DNA from: Methylotenera oryzisoli
GTDB lineage: Bacteria > Pseudomonadota > Gammaproteobacteria > Burkholderiales > Methylophilaceae
Direction of reading: 5' to 3'
Assembly: GCA_945881735.1 (NCBI GenBank)
Contig: CAMCVF010000001.1
Location: 1 to 64,000 of the forward strand
DNA: 64,000 nt
Under the pieces are notes generated by a model. It saw only the letters and a program-made list of their open reading frames with translations. It did not search any database and had not been told where the DNA came from. The position numbers were made by a program, and so were the translations under genes. Shown here piece by piece: positions 48,496 through 57,819 of this stretch. Positions within the stretch are counted from its first letter, which is position 1. Each line of letters begins with the position of its first letter.

Positions 48496-49557
48496 TCAAC
48501 AATTTCGCCGAGCAAATAATTCGACTTCTTGTTTACCCACCAATCCAACGCGTTTTACTGCAGCAACAAATTGAGCATTCTCATGTAGGTCGTTTGTATC
48601 AGCGGGATGATGACTTCCATGCATCCGTGCTAACCTTAATGCGCTTAACGCCGACATTTTCCATTCTAATTTCGAGAGTAACTCATCGGCCAAATCAGGG
48701 CGATTACACAACAGCACCATATCGCAACCAGCATTTAGCGCGGCTAAACTACGTGCTGTAACATCGCCGCCAACAGAGGCGCCTTCCATACTTAAATCAT
48801 CACTAAAAATCACACCGTTAAAACCTAAGCGTTCACGCAATACTTTTTGCAACCATTTTGCTGAAAAACCAGCAGGCTTGTCATCCACCTTAGGATAAAT
48901 CACATGTGCAGGCATAATTGCCGCCAAACCCTCATCAATCATTAGCTTAAACGGCTGCATATCGTTAGCGGCAATTTCATCAAAAATACGCTCATCAATT
49001 GGAATACTCACATGCGAATCGGCCACAACAAAACCATGCCCAGGAAAATGCTTGCCAACAGCTGACATACCGCCTTTTTTAAGGCCTTGCATCAAACTAA
49101 AGGCTAATTCATTAATCGCCGTTACGTCCTGATGAAATGCCCTATCGCCAATCACCAAGCTATCGCCATAATCCATGTCCAGCACAGGCGTAAAACTAAA
49201 ATCAACACCTTGCGCGCGCAGTTCTGCCGCTAAAATCCAGCCTGCCTCAATCGCTAATTCGCGCGCATTTTTAGGATTTTTATCCCAAATTTTGCCAAAC
49301 TCGCGCATGGGCGGAATCTTGGTAAATCCATCTCTGAAGCGCTGCACACGGCCACCTTCATGGTCTACCGCGATTAACAAAGGCGGTTGGCGCACGTTAT
49401 GAATACTTGTAGTTAATGCTTTAAGCTGACTACAGCTCACAAAGTTGCGAGCAAATAAAATCACACCGCCCACAAGCGGATGTTGTAACCGTTTAATATC
49501 GTCCGCACTTAATTCTGTGCCAACAACATCCAGCATGACAGGCCCTAAACTCATCAT
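48496..49557 (-). CDS. nagZ: Beta-N-acetylhexosaminidase (muropeptide recycling)
   Basis: Cytoplasmic GH3 enzyme removing GlcNAc from GlcNAc-anhydroMurNAc peptides. 353 residues (E. coli 341). GH3 motifs AVDHEGGRVQRF, KHFPGHGFVVADSHVSIP with the catalytic Asp/His loop, and VIFSDDLSMEGA with the nucleophile Asp. Last gene of the leftward operon containing a peptide importer and an L,D-transpeptidase-fold enzyme, consistent with cell-wall recycling. Confidence 0.95.
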   Translation of the reverse strand: MMSLGPVMLDVVGTELSADDIKRLQHPLVGGVILFARNFVSCSQLKALTTSIHNVRQPPLLIAVDHEGGRVQRFRDGFTKIPPMREFGKIWDKNPKNARELAIEAGWILAAELRAQGVDFSFTPVLDMDYGDSLVIGDRAFHQDVTAINELAFSLMQGLKKGGMSAVGKHFPGHGFVVADSHVSIPIDERIFDEIAANDMQPFKLMIDEGLAAIMPAHVIYPKVDDKPAGFSAKWLQKVLRERLGFNGVIFSDDLSMEGASVGGDVTARSLAALNAGCDMVLLCNRPDLADELLSKLEWKMSALSALRLARMHGSHHPADTNDLHENAQFVAAVKRVGLVGKQEVELFARRNC

Positions 49558-49573
49558 CTTCCCTTAAAGTGAA

Positions 49574-50725
49574 TTAAATGGGTTTTAATCGGTAAAGCGA
49601 GGTAATTTCTTTTACCCGCGCCTCATATAGCGGATCCGATTGATCGCTTGATTTAGCGTGTTTGGGTGAAATATCCAGCTTTTCAAGAACAGTTAAACCT
49701 GCGTCTGCAATCCACTTTTTCAATTCTTCTGGTGTACGCAAGCACAAATGCTCTGCTAAATCGGACAATATTAACCATGCCTCGCCATCATCATTTAAAT
49801 ACGCATTAACACCATTTAAAAACCCTTTCAACATCGCACTGTTGGGGTCGTAAATCGCATGCTCTATTGGCGCATTAGCTTTGGCCGGAAGCCATGGCGG
49901 GTTACATACGATTAAATCGGCTTTTTTGTGTCCGCTTGGGAATAAATTAGCTTGCTCAACTGTGATATAAGACTTTAAATTCAGCCTTTCGATATTATCT
50001 GCCGCGCAATTCAACGCACGCAGGCTGTTATCGGTAGCAATCACCGCTTTAATGCCGCGTGTAACCAAAATAGACGCAATCACGCCGGTACCTGTGCCAA
50101 TATCAAAGGCGGTTTTAGCATTGCCTAATGAAGTCGTATTAACTAAATCCAAATACTCACCACGAATCGGCGAATATACGCCGTAATGGGCGTGAATATT
50201 GGCTTGTAGCGCATCCACAAATACGCCTTTTTTCCGCCATTCTTGGGCGCCGTTCATCCCCAGCAATTCGCGTAACGACAGTACCATTTTTGCAGGTACT
50301 TTATCTAACTTGGCGTTAACGATTAAGGCACCTATCACCGCTTCTTTTACATCTGGCGCACGTTTTAAATCGCAACTGCCATAATTAAGCTCGATTAGTA
50401 GTTTATTGGTAATGCTGGCGCGTTGAATTTGCCTTGCGCGGTGCTGGTGAAACGCTTTATTTAAGTTTTCGGCTGGTGCAATCGGTTTAATATCGAACTT
50501 ACGTGTAATGGCTTGCAGTAATTGTTTGGCGTTTTGAAAATCACCACGATACAACAAGCTTGTACCTTCGCACATTAGTTTGTAGGCCACTTTGGCATTT
50601 GTGGCATCATCGGCAATCAACACATTTTTTGGTGGCAGATTACCTGCCTCGCTTTGCCATACGGCTATCTGCGGCTTGCCTTTTTCTTGCCAATTTAGTG
50701 TTAAGTTTGGTGTAGCTTCAGTCAA
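49574..50725 (-). CDS. Class I SAM-dependent methyltransferase with NPPW motif
   Basis: 383 residues. An N-terminal region (about 1-190) without a domain I recognise precedes a Rossmann methyltransferase: motif I FDIGTGTGVIASIL (about 205), acidic ATDNSLRALN, and the catalytic DLIVCNPPWLPAK (about 270) of N6-adenine or N5-glutamine methyltransferases. The likely target is rRNA or a protein Gln, unassigned. The only good start is TTG at 50725, with a weak Shine-Dalgarno. It sits 15 bp after the transporter gene and 16 bp before nagZ. Confidence 0.8.
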   Translation of the reverse strand: MTEATPNLTLNWQEKGKPQIAVWQSEAGNLPPKNVLIADDATNAKVAYKLMCEGTSLLYRGDFQNAKQLLQAITRKFDIKPIAPAENLNKAFHQHRARQIQRASITNKLLIELNYGSCDLKRAPDVKEAVIGALIVNAKLDKVPAKMVLSLRELLGMNGAQEWRKKGVFVDALQANIHAHYGVYSPIRGEYLDLVNTTSLGNAKTAFDIGTGTGVIASILVTRGIKAVIATDNSLRALNCAADNIERLNLKSYITVEQANLFPSGHKKADLIVCNPPWLPAKANAPIEHAIYDPNSAMLKGFLNGVNAYLNDDGEAWLILSDLAEHLCLRTPEELKKWIADAGLTVLEKLDISPKHAKSSDQSDPLYEARVKEITSLYRLKPI

Positions 50726-50740
50726 TAAAATCTCAATTAG

Positions 50741-51433
50741 TTATAATTTAAAAGGGTTAAAATCGGTGTGCTTATCGTAATAGTCTGTTTGCTCTGCTTT
50801 TTTTAAAAACGCGACAGTTTTATAAACCACTGGTGTGAAAGCAATTTCTACTGAAATTTTGGCGATAATCTGTGCTCCTATCACCAGTGGAATCTTGTCG
50901 TTAGGAATAATCCCCGTGTTCCAAAACGCCAGCGGTACAAACATAACCGTATCAATCGCCTCGCCAAAAATAGTGCTGGTAATGGTGCGTTGCCACAAGC
51001 GCTTGCCGGCGCCGATTATTTTCATTTTCGCCATTATAAAGCTATTTACAAATTCGCCCACGGCAAATGCAATTAAACCCGCTAATGAGATACGCCAAGT
51101 GCTGCCAAAAGCCACTTCATATTCGTGCTGATTATTCCAAAATGGCGCGGGTGGAAGCGCCACAATCATCCATGCCATCAAGCTGGCAAAGGCCAAACCT
51201 GCAAAACCCACCCAAATAACACGGCGGCTGGCAGCGTAGCCATAGACTTCGGTAAGGATATCGCCAAAGATAAAGGAAATAGGGAAAAATAAAACGCCTG
51301 CCCCAAAGGTTAATATGCCTAATAGCGGCGCGTCTATTTGGGCTACTTTAGCGGGTCCGATTAAATTGGAACACACCAGCACCGTAACAAAAGCCGCCAT
51401 GATGAAATCGTAATATTTGTATTGCTTGGTCAT
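50741..51433 (-). CDS. Queuosine precursor transporter (YhhQ/VUT family)
   Basis: 230 residues, six hydrophobic helices. Family stretches: MAAFVTVLVCSNLIGPAKVA, FPISFIFGDILTEVYGYAASRR, FAVGEFVNSFIMAKMKI and SEGIDTVMF-like FGEAIDTVMFVPLAFW. YhhQ imports preQ0/preQ1 for queuosine synthesis. Its start overlaps the permease stop by 4 bp, so it is translated within the peptide-importer operon, an unexpected neighbour. Confidence 0.9.
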   Translation of the reverse strand: MTKQYKYYDFIMAAFVTVLVCSNLIGPAKVAQIDAPLLGILTFGAGVLFFPISFIFGDILTEVYGYAASRRVIWVGFAGLAFASLMAWMIVALPPAPFWNNQHEYEVAFGSTWRISLAGLIAFAVGEFVNSFIMAKMKIIGAGKRLWQRTITSTIFGEAIDTVMFVPLAFWNTGIIPNDKIPLVIGAQIIAKISVEIAFTPVVYKTVAFLKKAEQTDYYDKHTDFNPFKL

Positions 51434-52221
51434 TTTTCAGACCTAACATCCAATTTATCACGCAAACAATCCCCACCCAAATTAACCGCTAAAATCAAGC
51501 TCATTAAACTTAAGCCCACCACCAGCACGTAATGCGGCGCCACTAGCATATAGCGCACACCATCTCGCAACATGGCGCCCCAACTCGCATTTGGCACTTG
51601 AATCCCTAAGCCCAAAAACGAAAGTGATGCTTCTGCAATCATTACACTGGCTAAGCTGTAAGTGGCTTCCACCATTAATATTGAGCCTAACAAGGGCAAA
51701 ATATGTTTGATTAAAATACGCGGTACGCTTGCTCCCAACGATTCTGCCGCAATCACATGTTGCCGATTGCGTAAGCTAAGCGTTTGCCCGCGAGTTAATC
51801 TCGCGTAGCTAACCCAACCTGTGATGCACAAAGCCAAGATTAAGTTGCTTAAACCTGCCCCTAAAACGGCCGCAAACGCAATAGCCAACAAGATGCCTGG
51901 AAAAGCCAGAAATATATCGGTGATTTTCATCAAGATAGCATCTACTTTACCACCATAAAATCCGGCAAAAAGACCAATCAATACGCCAATCACCATAGTA
52001 ATCAAGGTGACAATAATCGCTACAAAAAAAGAGACTTGAATACCCGCTAAAACCCTCGCCAGAATATCGCGCCCCAAATCATCTGTACCCAGCCAATAAT
52101 CGGTATTGATTGGTGCCAGAATCGAATTTAAATCAATTTGATTCGGATCTAGGTGAAACAATTTCCCCACAATAACCGCCAGCACCCAAAACACTAAAAT
52201 ACTAATGGCAAACTTTTTCAT
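51430..52221 (-). CDS. Peptide ABC transporter permease, DppC/OppC type
   Basis: 263 residues. N-terminal helix, then HPNQIDLNSILAP-like LDPNQIDLNSILAP and GTDDLGRDILARVLAGIQVS, a hallmark of DppC/OppC proteins, with five further helices and the ATPase-contact loop AAESLGASVPRILIKHILP (EAA motif). Overlaps the DppB-like gene by one base and the queuosine transporter gene by four. Imports peptides together with the neighbouring binding protein; the ATPases are not encoded here. Confidence 0.92.
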   Translation of the reverse strand: MKKFAISILVFWVLAVIVGKLFHLDPNQIDLNSILAPINTDYWLGTDDLGRDILARVLAGIQVSFFVAIIVTLITMVIGVLIGLFAGFYGGKVDAILMKITDIFLAFPGILLAIAFAAVLGAGLSNLILALCITGWVSYARLTRGQTLSLRNRQHVIAAESLGASVPRILIKHILPLLGSILMVEATYSLASVMIAEASLSFLGLGIQVPNASWGAMLRDGVRYMLVAPHYVLVVGLSLMSLILAVNLGGDCLRDKLDVRSEK

Positions 52222-53135
52222 TAACTTGCTCTGACGCGCGGGTCTGCTAATCGGTACAAAATATCAGTGAATAAATTCACCAACACATAGCTTAAAGCCA
52301 CCACGAGCACGCAGGCTTGCGTCACAGGGTAATCGCGCTTTTCAATGCTTTCTACCAATAAGCGTCCAATGCCATCCCAACTAAAAATGGTTTCGGTAAT
52401 CACTGTGCCAGCTAAAAGGCTACCCATTTGCAAACCGACAATGGTAATAATCGGCAATAGAGCAGCGCGCAAAGCATGGCGAACAATCACTTCGGGTTCA
52501 GATAAGCCTTTAGCACGTGCAGTGCGAATATAGTCATCATTCAGCACCTCTAACAAACTAGTACGCGTCATGCGCGTGAGTATCGCACTTAAGCCGAAAC
52601 CCAACGTTAGCGCAGGCAAAACAATGGATGTACCAGAATCCATACCGCTTACAGGAAACCAACCCAGCCATAGCGCAAACACCAACATTAATATTGGCCC
52701 CAGCCAAAATGCGGGCATGGCGGATAAGCGAACACTGACTAGAGTAACGATTAAATCTTGCCAATGACCTGCATTGAGTGCTGCGTATATTCCCAATGGT
52801 ATGCCTATGCTTAAGCCAATAATGAGTGATAGAAATGCCAGTTTAAGTGTAGCAGGATAGCGTGCTTTAATTAAATCAACAATCGGTGTTTTGGTATGAA
52901 TAGAACGGCCAAAATCGCCCTGTGATAATGATGTCAAATAATGTCCAAACTGTTTTATCAGCGGCTGATTCAACCCTAAGTCCGCACGCAAAGCCTGCCT
53001 ATCTGCCATGCTGGCTGATTCGCCCAACATCACTTCTACTGGGTCACCAGGTACGGCATGAATCAATAAGAAGGTCAGCAATAAAACGCCAAAAATCACA
53101 GCGGTAAAACTTAGCATATGTTTCAAATAATTCAT
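52221..53135 (-). CDS. Peptide ABC transporter permease, DppB/OppB type
   Basis: 304 residues. Starts with a helix and LLIHAVPGDPVEVMLG, then FGRSIHTKTPIVDLI, TLKLAFLSLIIGLSIGIPLGI, the EAA loop TARAKGLSEPEVIVRHALR and a C-terminal LFTDILYRLADPR, all typical of OppB/DppB. Six membrane helices. 16 bp after the L,D-transpeptidase-like gene. Confidence 0.93.
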   Translation of the reverse strand: MNYLKHMLSFTAVIFGVLLLTFLLIHAVPGDPVEVMLGESASMADRQALRADLGLNQPLIKQFGHYLTSLSQGDFGRSIHTKTPIVDLIKARYPATLKLAFLSLIIGLSIGIPLGIYAALNAGHWQDLIVTLVSVRLSAMPAFWLGPILMLVFALWLGWFPVSGMDSGTSIVLPALTLGFGLSAILTRMTRTSLLEVLNDDYIRTARAKGLSEPEVIVRHALRAALLPIITIVGLQMGSLLAGTVITETIFSWDGIGRLLVESIEKRDYPVTQACVLVVALSYVLVNLFTDILYRLADPRVRAS

Positions 53136-53151
53136 TAGCTAACCTAGCCCA

Positions 53152-53631
53152 TCATTCTGCTATCAGCACTGATGTGCCCGCCTCAACCAACTCAAATAAA
53201 TCGATGATGTCGCTATTACGCATACGTATGCAACCGTGCGAACCGATTTTGCTCATATCAGTAGAATCTGGCGTGCCGTGAATGTAGATGTAACGTTGCA
53301 TGGTATCCACACTGCCCAGCCGGTTAAAACCCACTTCCAAACCACTTAGCCATAAAATACGCGTCAGAATCCAATCACGATTAGGAAACTGTGCCATTAA
53401 TTCTGGCGTACAGATTTCGCCTGTGGTGCGACGGCCTACAAAAACCGTATTGGGTAATGACCCCGCGCCAATTTTTGCGCGAATAATATGATTGCCTAAT
53501 GGCGTACAACCGCTATTTTTTTTACAACCTACGCCGTTAGCAGCAGTAGAGACGCCATATTTAGCCTTAACGCTACCAAAATTATCGAGCAATGTTAGCG
53601 TTTGCTGTTGTATGGAGATTTCAATTCGCAT
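53152..53631 (-). CDS. L,D-transpeptidase (YkuD) domain protein without signal peptide
   Basis: 159 residues, almost entirely one YkuD domain. Catalytic motif HGTPDS...GSHGCIRM with nucleophile C134 and the upstream His. No signal peptide or anchor: it begins MRIEISIQQQTLTLLD. Overlaps the binding-protein gene by 11 bp and precedes two peptide permeases. Family members cross-link or trim murein tetrapeptides in the periplasm; a form without a signal may act on imported muropeptides as an L,D-carboxypeptidase (inference). Confidence 0.88.
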   Translation of the reverse strand: MRIEISIQQQTLTLLDNFGSVKAKYGVSTAANGVGCKKNSGCTPLGNHIIRAKIGAGSLPNTVFVGRRTTGEICTPELMAQFPNRDWILTRILWLSGLEVGFNRLGSVDTMQRYIYIHGTPDSTDMSKIGSHGCIRMRNSDIIDLFELVEAGTSVLIAE

Positions 53632-55093
53632 AATGCATGATTGTAGCCGACCTTTTTGTCGCTGACTTAGTAATGATGGCTAAATCGTCCCAGTTGCCAT
53701 CTGCTTTAGGCGCATAGTTGCTCGTATCTTTACCCATCGCAGCAAACTGCCCTTCATACCATAATGGTATATAGGGCAATTGTTGGTGAATACGCGCTGT
53801 TGCAGCAGGCCAATCTTCTTTTGCTAGTAAGCTATCCAGCGCTTTATCGGTATACCTGCCACGGTTAAAACCGTTAGGTGGAAAGCTGCTGCTACCAAAG
53901 GCTTTTGCATAGATTTCTGGCGTTTTAATACCCACCCAAGTTAAGCCGAATAGCTGAAAATTTCCCTTTTTTACATCGGCAAAAAAAGTACCCCAATCCA
54001 AACTTTTTATCTGCAAATCAATACCTGCTTTTGCCATTTGCGCTTGCAAAATGGCGGCAAAGCGTAAACGCTGCGCATCGGTACTGGTTTTATAAATAAG
54101 CTTTAATGGCAATTTAATGCCCGCCTCATGCAATAACTGTTTGGCTTTTTCGGGATTGTATTCGTAAGGTTTTAGTTGGTTATTGCTCATATTGGTGTAG
54201 TGCTTTGGCGGCAAAATGGCGCTGGCAATGAGCGTATTTTGCACCATCACATGCCTAATAATCGCCTCGCGGTCTATAGCATAAGCAATGGCTTGGCGCA
54301 CTTTAATATTTTGTAAAGTAGCATCTTGCATATTTAAACCAAGATAAGAAAAATTAGCACCAACGGTAGTTTTAACATTTATTTCAGGCTGATTTTGCAA
54401 ATGCTTGACCAACTCTGGCGGCAAATCACCTTGAATCAAATCTACCTCTCCGCGCAGCAATTTAAGCACTCGCACGGTTGGATCTTTTATCTCGGTTAGG
54501 TTAATAATGTGACTATCTTTAACGCGCTCTAACACCAACTTGCTATCCCAATCTACAAATTTTAGCGCGCCACTACCAATGGGATGCTGTGAAAAATCGT
54601 GATTGTTAGCGAGTAAATCGGCAGGCAAAATACCGATAATTAATTTGGATGGAAAATGGTTATCCGCTTGTTTTAATTCAAACAAAATCGATTCTTTATT
54701 GATTAATGTAATTTTTTTAATGTTGGCAAATTCGGCCGAATGTGGCGAGTCTTTTAAACGCAAAATCGAATCATAAGTCTCTTTAACATCTAAAGCAGTT
54801 AAAGCAGCTTGATGATGAAATTTTGCGCGATTTGGCTGCAAGGTAAATTGATATTGCGTTGAGCTAATCAAAGCCCAATTAGCCAATGCTGGCACAGGCT
54901 TTGAAGCAGCATCAAAATCAACCAATGGCTGATAAATCAGCCGATTCACTCGTTCCGATGCGGCATCGGTGGCATAACGAGGGTCTAAATTAAGCGGCGC
55001 TTGAGAAATGGCAAAATTGGTTTCTATATCATTATTTTGCTGACTACAACCAGCAAATAAGACCATCAGAAAAATAAATATATGTCTTTGCAA
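53621..55093 (-). CDS. Peptide-binding lipoprotein (SBP_bac_5 / OppA family)
   Basis: 490 residues. Signal with lipobox LFAGCSQQ (Cys about 16), then the family-5 solute-binding fold: SQAPLNLDPRYATDAASE, LYQPLV-type IYQPLVDFDA, LTALDVKETYDSIL, IPLGSGALKF-like HPIGSGALKFVDWD and VRQAIAYAIDREAI. Shortish for OppA (about 540). TTG start at 55093, 3 bp after rlmD; no internal ATG leaves a workable signal peptide. Probably feeds the two permeases downstream. Confidence 0.92.
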   Translation of the reverse strand: MQRHIFIFLMVLFAGCSQQNNDIETNFAISQAPLNLDPRYATDAASERVNRLIYQPLVDFDAASKPVPALANWALISSTQYQFTLQPNRAKFHHQAALTALDVKETYDSILRLKDSPHSAEFANIKKITLINKESILFELKQADNHFPSKLIIGILPADLLANNHDFSQHPIGSGALKFVDWDSKLVLERVKDSHIINLTEIKDPTVRVLKLLRGEVDLIQGDLPPELVKHLQNQPEINVKTTVGANFSYLGLNMQDATLQNIKVRQAIAYAIDREAIIRHVMVQNTLIASAILPPKHYTNMSNNQLKPYEYNPEKAKQLLHEAGIKLPLKLIYKTSTDAQRLRFAAILQAQMAKAGIDLQIKSLDWGTFFADVKKGNFQLFGLTWVGIKTPEIYAKAFGSSSFPPNGFNRGRYTDKALDSLLAKEDWPAATARIHQQLPYIPLWYEGQFAAMGKDTSNYAPKADGNWDDLAIITKSATKRSATIMHYAN

Positions 55094-55096
55094 TTA

Positions 55097-56476
55097 TTAG
55101 CTTTCTGTCTGCACAAACAAAGCAATTGATTCCACATGACTGGTATGCGGGAACATATTAATAACACCTGCTGCGCTTAGGGTATAGCCTTTTTCATTCA
55201 CTAGCACTCCTGCATCGCGCGCTAGTGTTGCAGGATTGCAGGATACGTAGACTATCGTTTGTGGTGCAGTAGAAGAGTCTATTGCTTGCACCAATTCGTA
55301 AGCGCCATCACGCGGTGGGTCTATCAGCCATTTATCAAACTTTCCTAAATCTAATAACGCTTCTGCCGTCATTTTGAATAAGTCGCTCACACCAAATTTT
55401 ACATTTTTAATATTGTTTAGTTGTGCGCTTTCATTGGCTCTATCCACCAGATTAGCCAGCCCCTCTAAACCCAATACTGCAACTCCTCTGCAAGCGATTG
55501 GCAAGCTAAAGTTACCAATGCCGCAAAAGAAATCGGCGATTTTTTCACCCGCTTGTGGATTCAATAATTGCATGGCGCGGCGAATCATCACTTGGTTGAT
55601 TTGCGGGTTCACTTGCGTAAATTCATTGGGTTTAAAGGGGTAGATTAAACCGAACTCTGGTAAACTGTATCTGAGCGCGTTGCCATTCAATGGCCAAAAT
55701 GGCTTAATGGTGTCAGGGCCCTTGGTTTGTGTCCAAACTTGCACCTTATGCTCATCTGCAAAGCTTTTAAACAGAGTCTCGTCATCAATCGTTAGTGCAC
55801 TCATAATGCGAAGAATCAGCACGATTACGCTACCTTCCTGCCCACTACTGAGGTCAGCTTCGCCGACTGCCAGTTCAATTTGCGGCAGCTTATCGCGTAT
55901 GCTTAATTGCACAATCATTTGCTGCAAAGGCGCAATCAACGCGGACACTTCCGGCATCAATACTTCACAGGAATTCATATCGGCCACATAGCGTGTGGCT
56001 TTTTCGTTAAAACCCACAAGTACTCGCTGCTTTTTCTCTACATATTTCACACTTAAACGTGCTTTGTGGCGATAACCCCAAGTAGGGCCGTACAGTGCTG
56101 GCAACATATTGTCTGGTTTTACTTTACCAATATGCCATAAATCGTTTTCCAGCAAACGCTGCTTGGCCGCCACTTGTGCATTGGCATCTAAATGCTGTAA
56201 TTTGCAGCCGCCGCATAGACCAAAATGCGGGCATTTTGGTGTCACGCGCTGATTAGATTGCATCAAGATATTGATTACTTTAGCGACTTCGTAGCTTGGT
56301 TTGATGTGTTGCGATTGATAACTAACGCGCTCATTGGGCAGGGCACCATCGATAAAAATGGTTTTACCATCTACATGCGCAACGCCGCGCCCCTCTTGGT
56401 CTAGGGATTCAATAGTGGCATTTAAAATAGGATTTAAACTGGGATCTTGTCGACTAGGCTTGCGGTTTCTTCTCAT
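55097..56476 (-). CDS. rlmD: 23S rRNA (uracil(1939)-C(5))-methyltransferase
   Basis: Iron-sulfur SAM enzyme forming m5U1939. 459 residues: TRAM domain (about 15-75), the [4Fe-4S] cysteines in [15 protein letters not shown] plus a later Cys, the SAM motif [14 protein letters not shown] (about 305), and the nucleophile motif [11 protein letters not shown] (about 410). First gene of the leftward operon that continues to nagZ. Confidence 0.95.
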   Translation of the reverse strand: MRRNRKPSRQDPSLNPILNATIESLDQEGRGVAHVDGKTIFIDGALPNERVSYQSQHIKPSYEVAKVINILMQSNQRVTPKCPHFGLCGGCKLQHLDANAQVAAKQRLLENDLWHIGKVKPDNMLPALYGPTWGYRHKARLSVKYVEKKQRVLVGFNEKATRYVADMNSCEVLMPEVSALIAPLQQMIVQLSIRDKLPQIELAVGEADLSSGQEGSVIVLILRIMSALTIDDETLFKSFADEHKVQVWTQTKGPDTIKPFWPLNGNALRYSLPEFGLIYPFKPNEFTQVNPQINQVMIRRAMQLLNPQAGEKIADFFCGIGNFSLPIACRGVAVLGLEGLANLVDRANESAQLNNIKNVKFGVSDLFKMTAEALLDLGKFDKWLIDPPRDGAYELVQAIDSSTAPQTIVYVSCNPATLARDAGVLVNEKGYTLSAAGVINMFPHTSHVESIALFVQTES

Positions 56477-56552
56477 GAAGACATTTTAACCGAAAGGCCT
56501 TCATTAGAGTAACGTCAAATTAAACCGCATCTGGCAGAAAAAATTGAAAGCT

Positions 56553-57326
56553 TTATCGCCACGCTGCTAAAAATTCGGCCCAATGCGGTGCACTGTAACT
56601 TGTTAAGGTTTCGCGCATCAATTCAATTTCGGTGGCATATTCCACTTTTGTTAAATGCCCGCGCATTAGCTGAAATCGCAAATAAACCAAATGCGTATTG
56701 GCTACATCAGTTTCGCAGTAATTGCGGATTTCTTCTATTTTTCCTGCTTTAAAGGCTTCCCACACTTTGCTGCCATCCATGCCCAGCTTGCCCGGAAAGC
56801 CGCATAGCTTAGCTAAATCATCCAGCGGCGCATTAGCACGTGCGTTGTACAAAGCCAGCAAATCCATCAAATCTAAATGCCGGGTGTGATAACGGCTAAT
56901 GTAATTATTCCATTTAAAATCTTTATCATCTTCGCCCAAATCCCAATAGCGCGGCGCCACCACATTATTCACCATGGCGCGATAATGCAACACGGGCAAA
57001 TCAAAGCCGCTACCATTCCAAGAAATAATTTGCGGTGTGTATTTTTCAACGCCGTCAAAAAAACGCTGAATGATTTCAGCTTCAGTTGAGTTAACATCAC
57101 CCAGCGTCCACACTTTAAAGTTGCTGCCTTCACGCAAAGCACAAGAAATCGCACATACTTTATGTTGATGCAAGGGCAAGAAATCACTACCGTTATGCTG
57201 GCGCCGCAGGTGCAGTGCGATATTGGCGACGTCTTCATCTGATGTTTCTAAAGGCAATTCCAGCAAAGCGCGCAGGCCAGTGGTGTCTGGAATGGTTTCT
57301 ATATCAAATACTAAAGTGGGCGTCAT
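56553..57326 (-). CDS. 3'-5' exonuclease, DnaQ-like (PolB-like superfamily)
   Basis: 257 residues. DEDD motifs: ExoI FDIETIPDT (residues 6-14), ExoII ISWNGSGFDLPVLHYRAM (about 95-112) and ExoIII RNYCETDVANTHLVYLRF (about 205-222). These fit the predicted PolB-like 3'-5' exonuclease group. Probably a DNA or RNA proofreading or trimming nuclease; substrate unknown. 2 bp before the DUF4124 gene stop, so likely coupled to it. Confidence 0.88.
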   Translation of the reverse strand: MTPTLVFDIETIPDTTGLRALLELPLETSDEDVANIALHLRRQHNGSDFLPLHQHKVCAISCALREGSNFKVWTLGDVNSTEAEIIQRFFDGVEKYTPQIISWNGSGFDLPVLHYRAMVNNVVAPRYWDLGEDDKDFKWNNYISRYHTRHLDLMDLLALYNARANAPLDDLAKLCGFPGKLGMDGSKVWEAFKAGKIEEIRNYCETDVANTHLVYLRFQLMRGHLTKVEYATEIELMRETLTSYSAPHWAEFLAAWR

Positions 57327-57328
57327 TA

Positions 57329-57775
57329 TTAATTACGGCCGCTTGAACAGCTAGGCTGCTGAACGGAAGTGCAACCTTTTACACCTTCTTCGTTTATGCC
57401 GCCTCTTACATTTCGGTATTGTGCAAAGCAATTTTGGCTTTTCTTGTATTTTTGCATTTGCACCTCACAGCTCTCATTGGTTTTGGCTTCTGAGTTGCTT
57501 GGGTCTCTTACGGGAGGAACTGCTAATAAGATGGGCGGAGATTGTTCAAGCTTGTCTGCCTGATTACTGTCGTCTTTTTTAACTTTCGGTATTGCTGGGG
57601 AAGATATTACATTTTCCTTAATTTCTACCGCTTTTGCTTTATTTTTATATCTAGCAGGGACCGAATCACCATAAGTAGTAACGCCTTTTTCATCCCCCCA
57701 TTCATAGGTTTCTGCATGGCTAAAAACCGGATAGGACAATCCTAATGCAAACAATAAAACCTGTTCAATATGCAT
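57329..57775 (-). CDS. DUF4124 periplasmic protein
   Basis: 148 residues with an N-terminal signal peptide (MHIEQVLLFALGLSYPVFSHAE, cut near residue 21), then the DUF4124 motif YEWGDEKGVTTYGDSVPARY. The rest is Lys/Pro/Ser-rich, with a Cys-containing C-terminus (five Cys in the last 50 residues or so). Function unknown. The upstream 16-bp sequence ttttaccaatgatttt is tandemly duplicated just before the start. Confidence 0.8.
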   Translation of the reverse strand: MHIEQVLLFALGLSYPVFSHAETYEWGDEKGVTTYGDSVPARYKNKAKAVEIKENVISSPAIPKVKKDDSNQADKLEQSPPILLAVPPVRDPSNSEAKTNESCEVQMQKYKKSQNCFAQYRNVRGGINEEGVKGCTSVQQPSCSSGRN

Positions 57776-57819
57776 ATTTTTACCAATGATTTTTTTACCA
57801 ATGATTATTTAGTGAAAAA

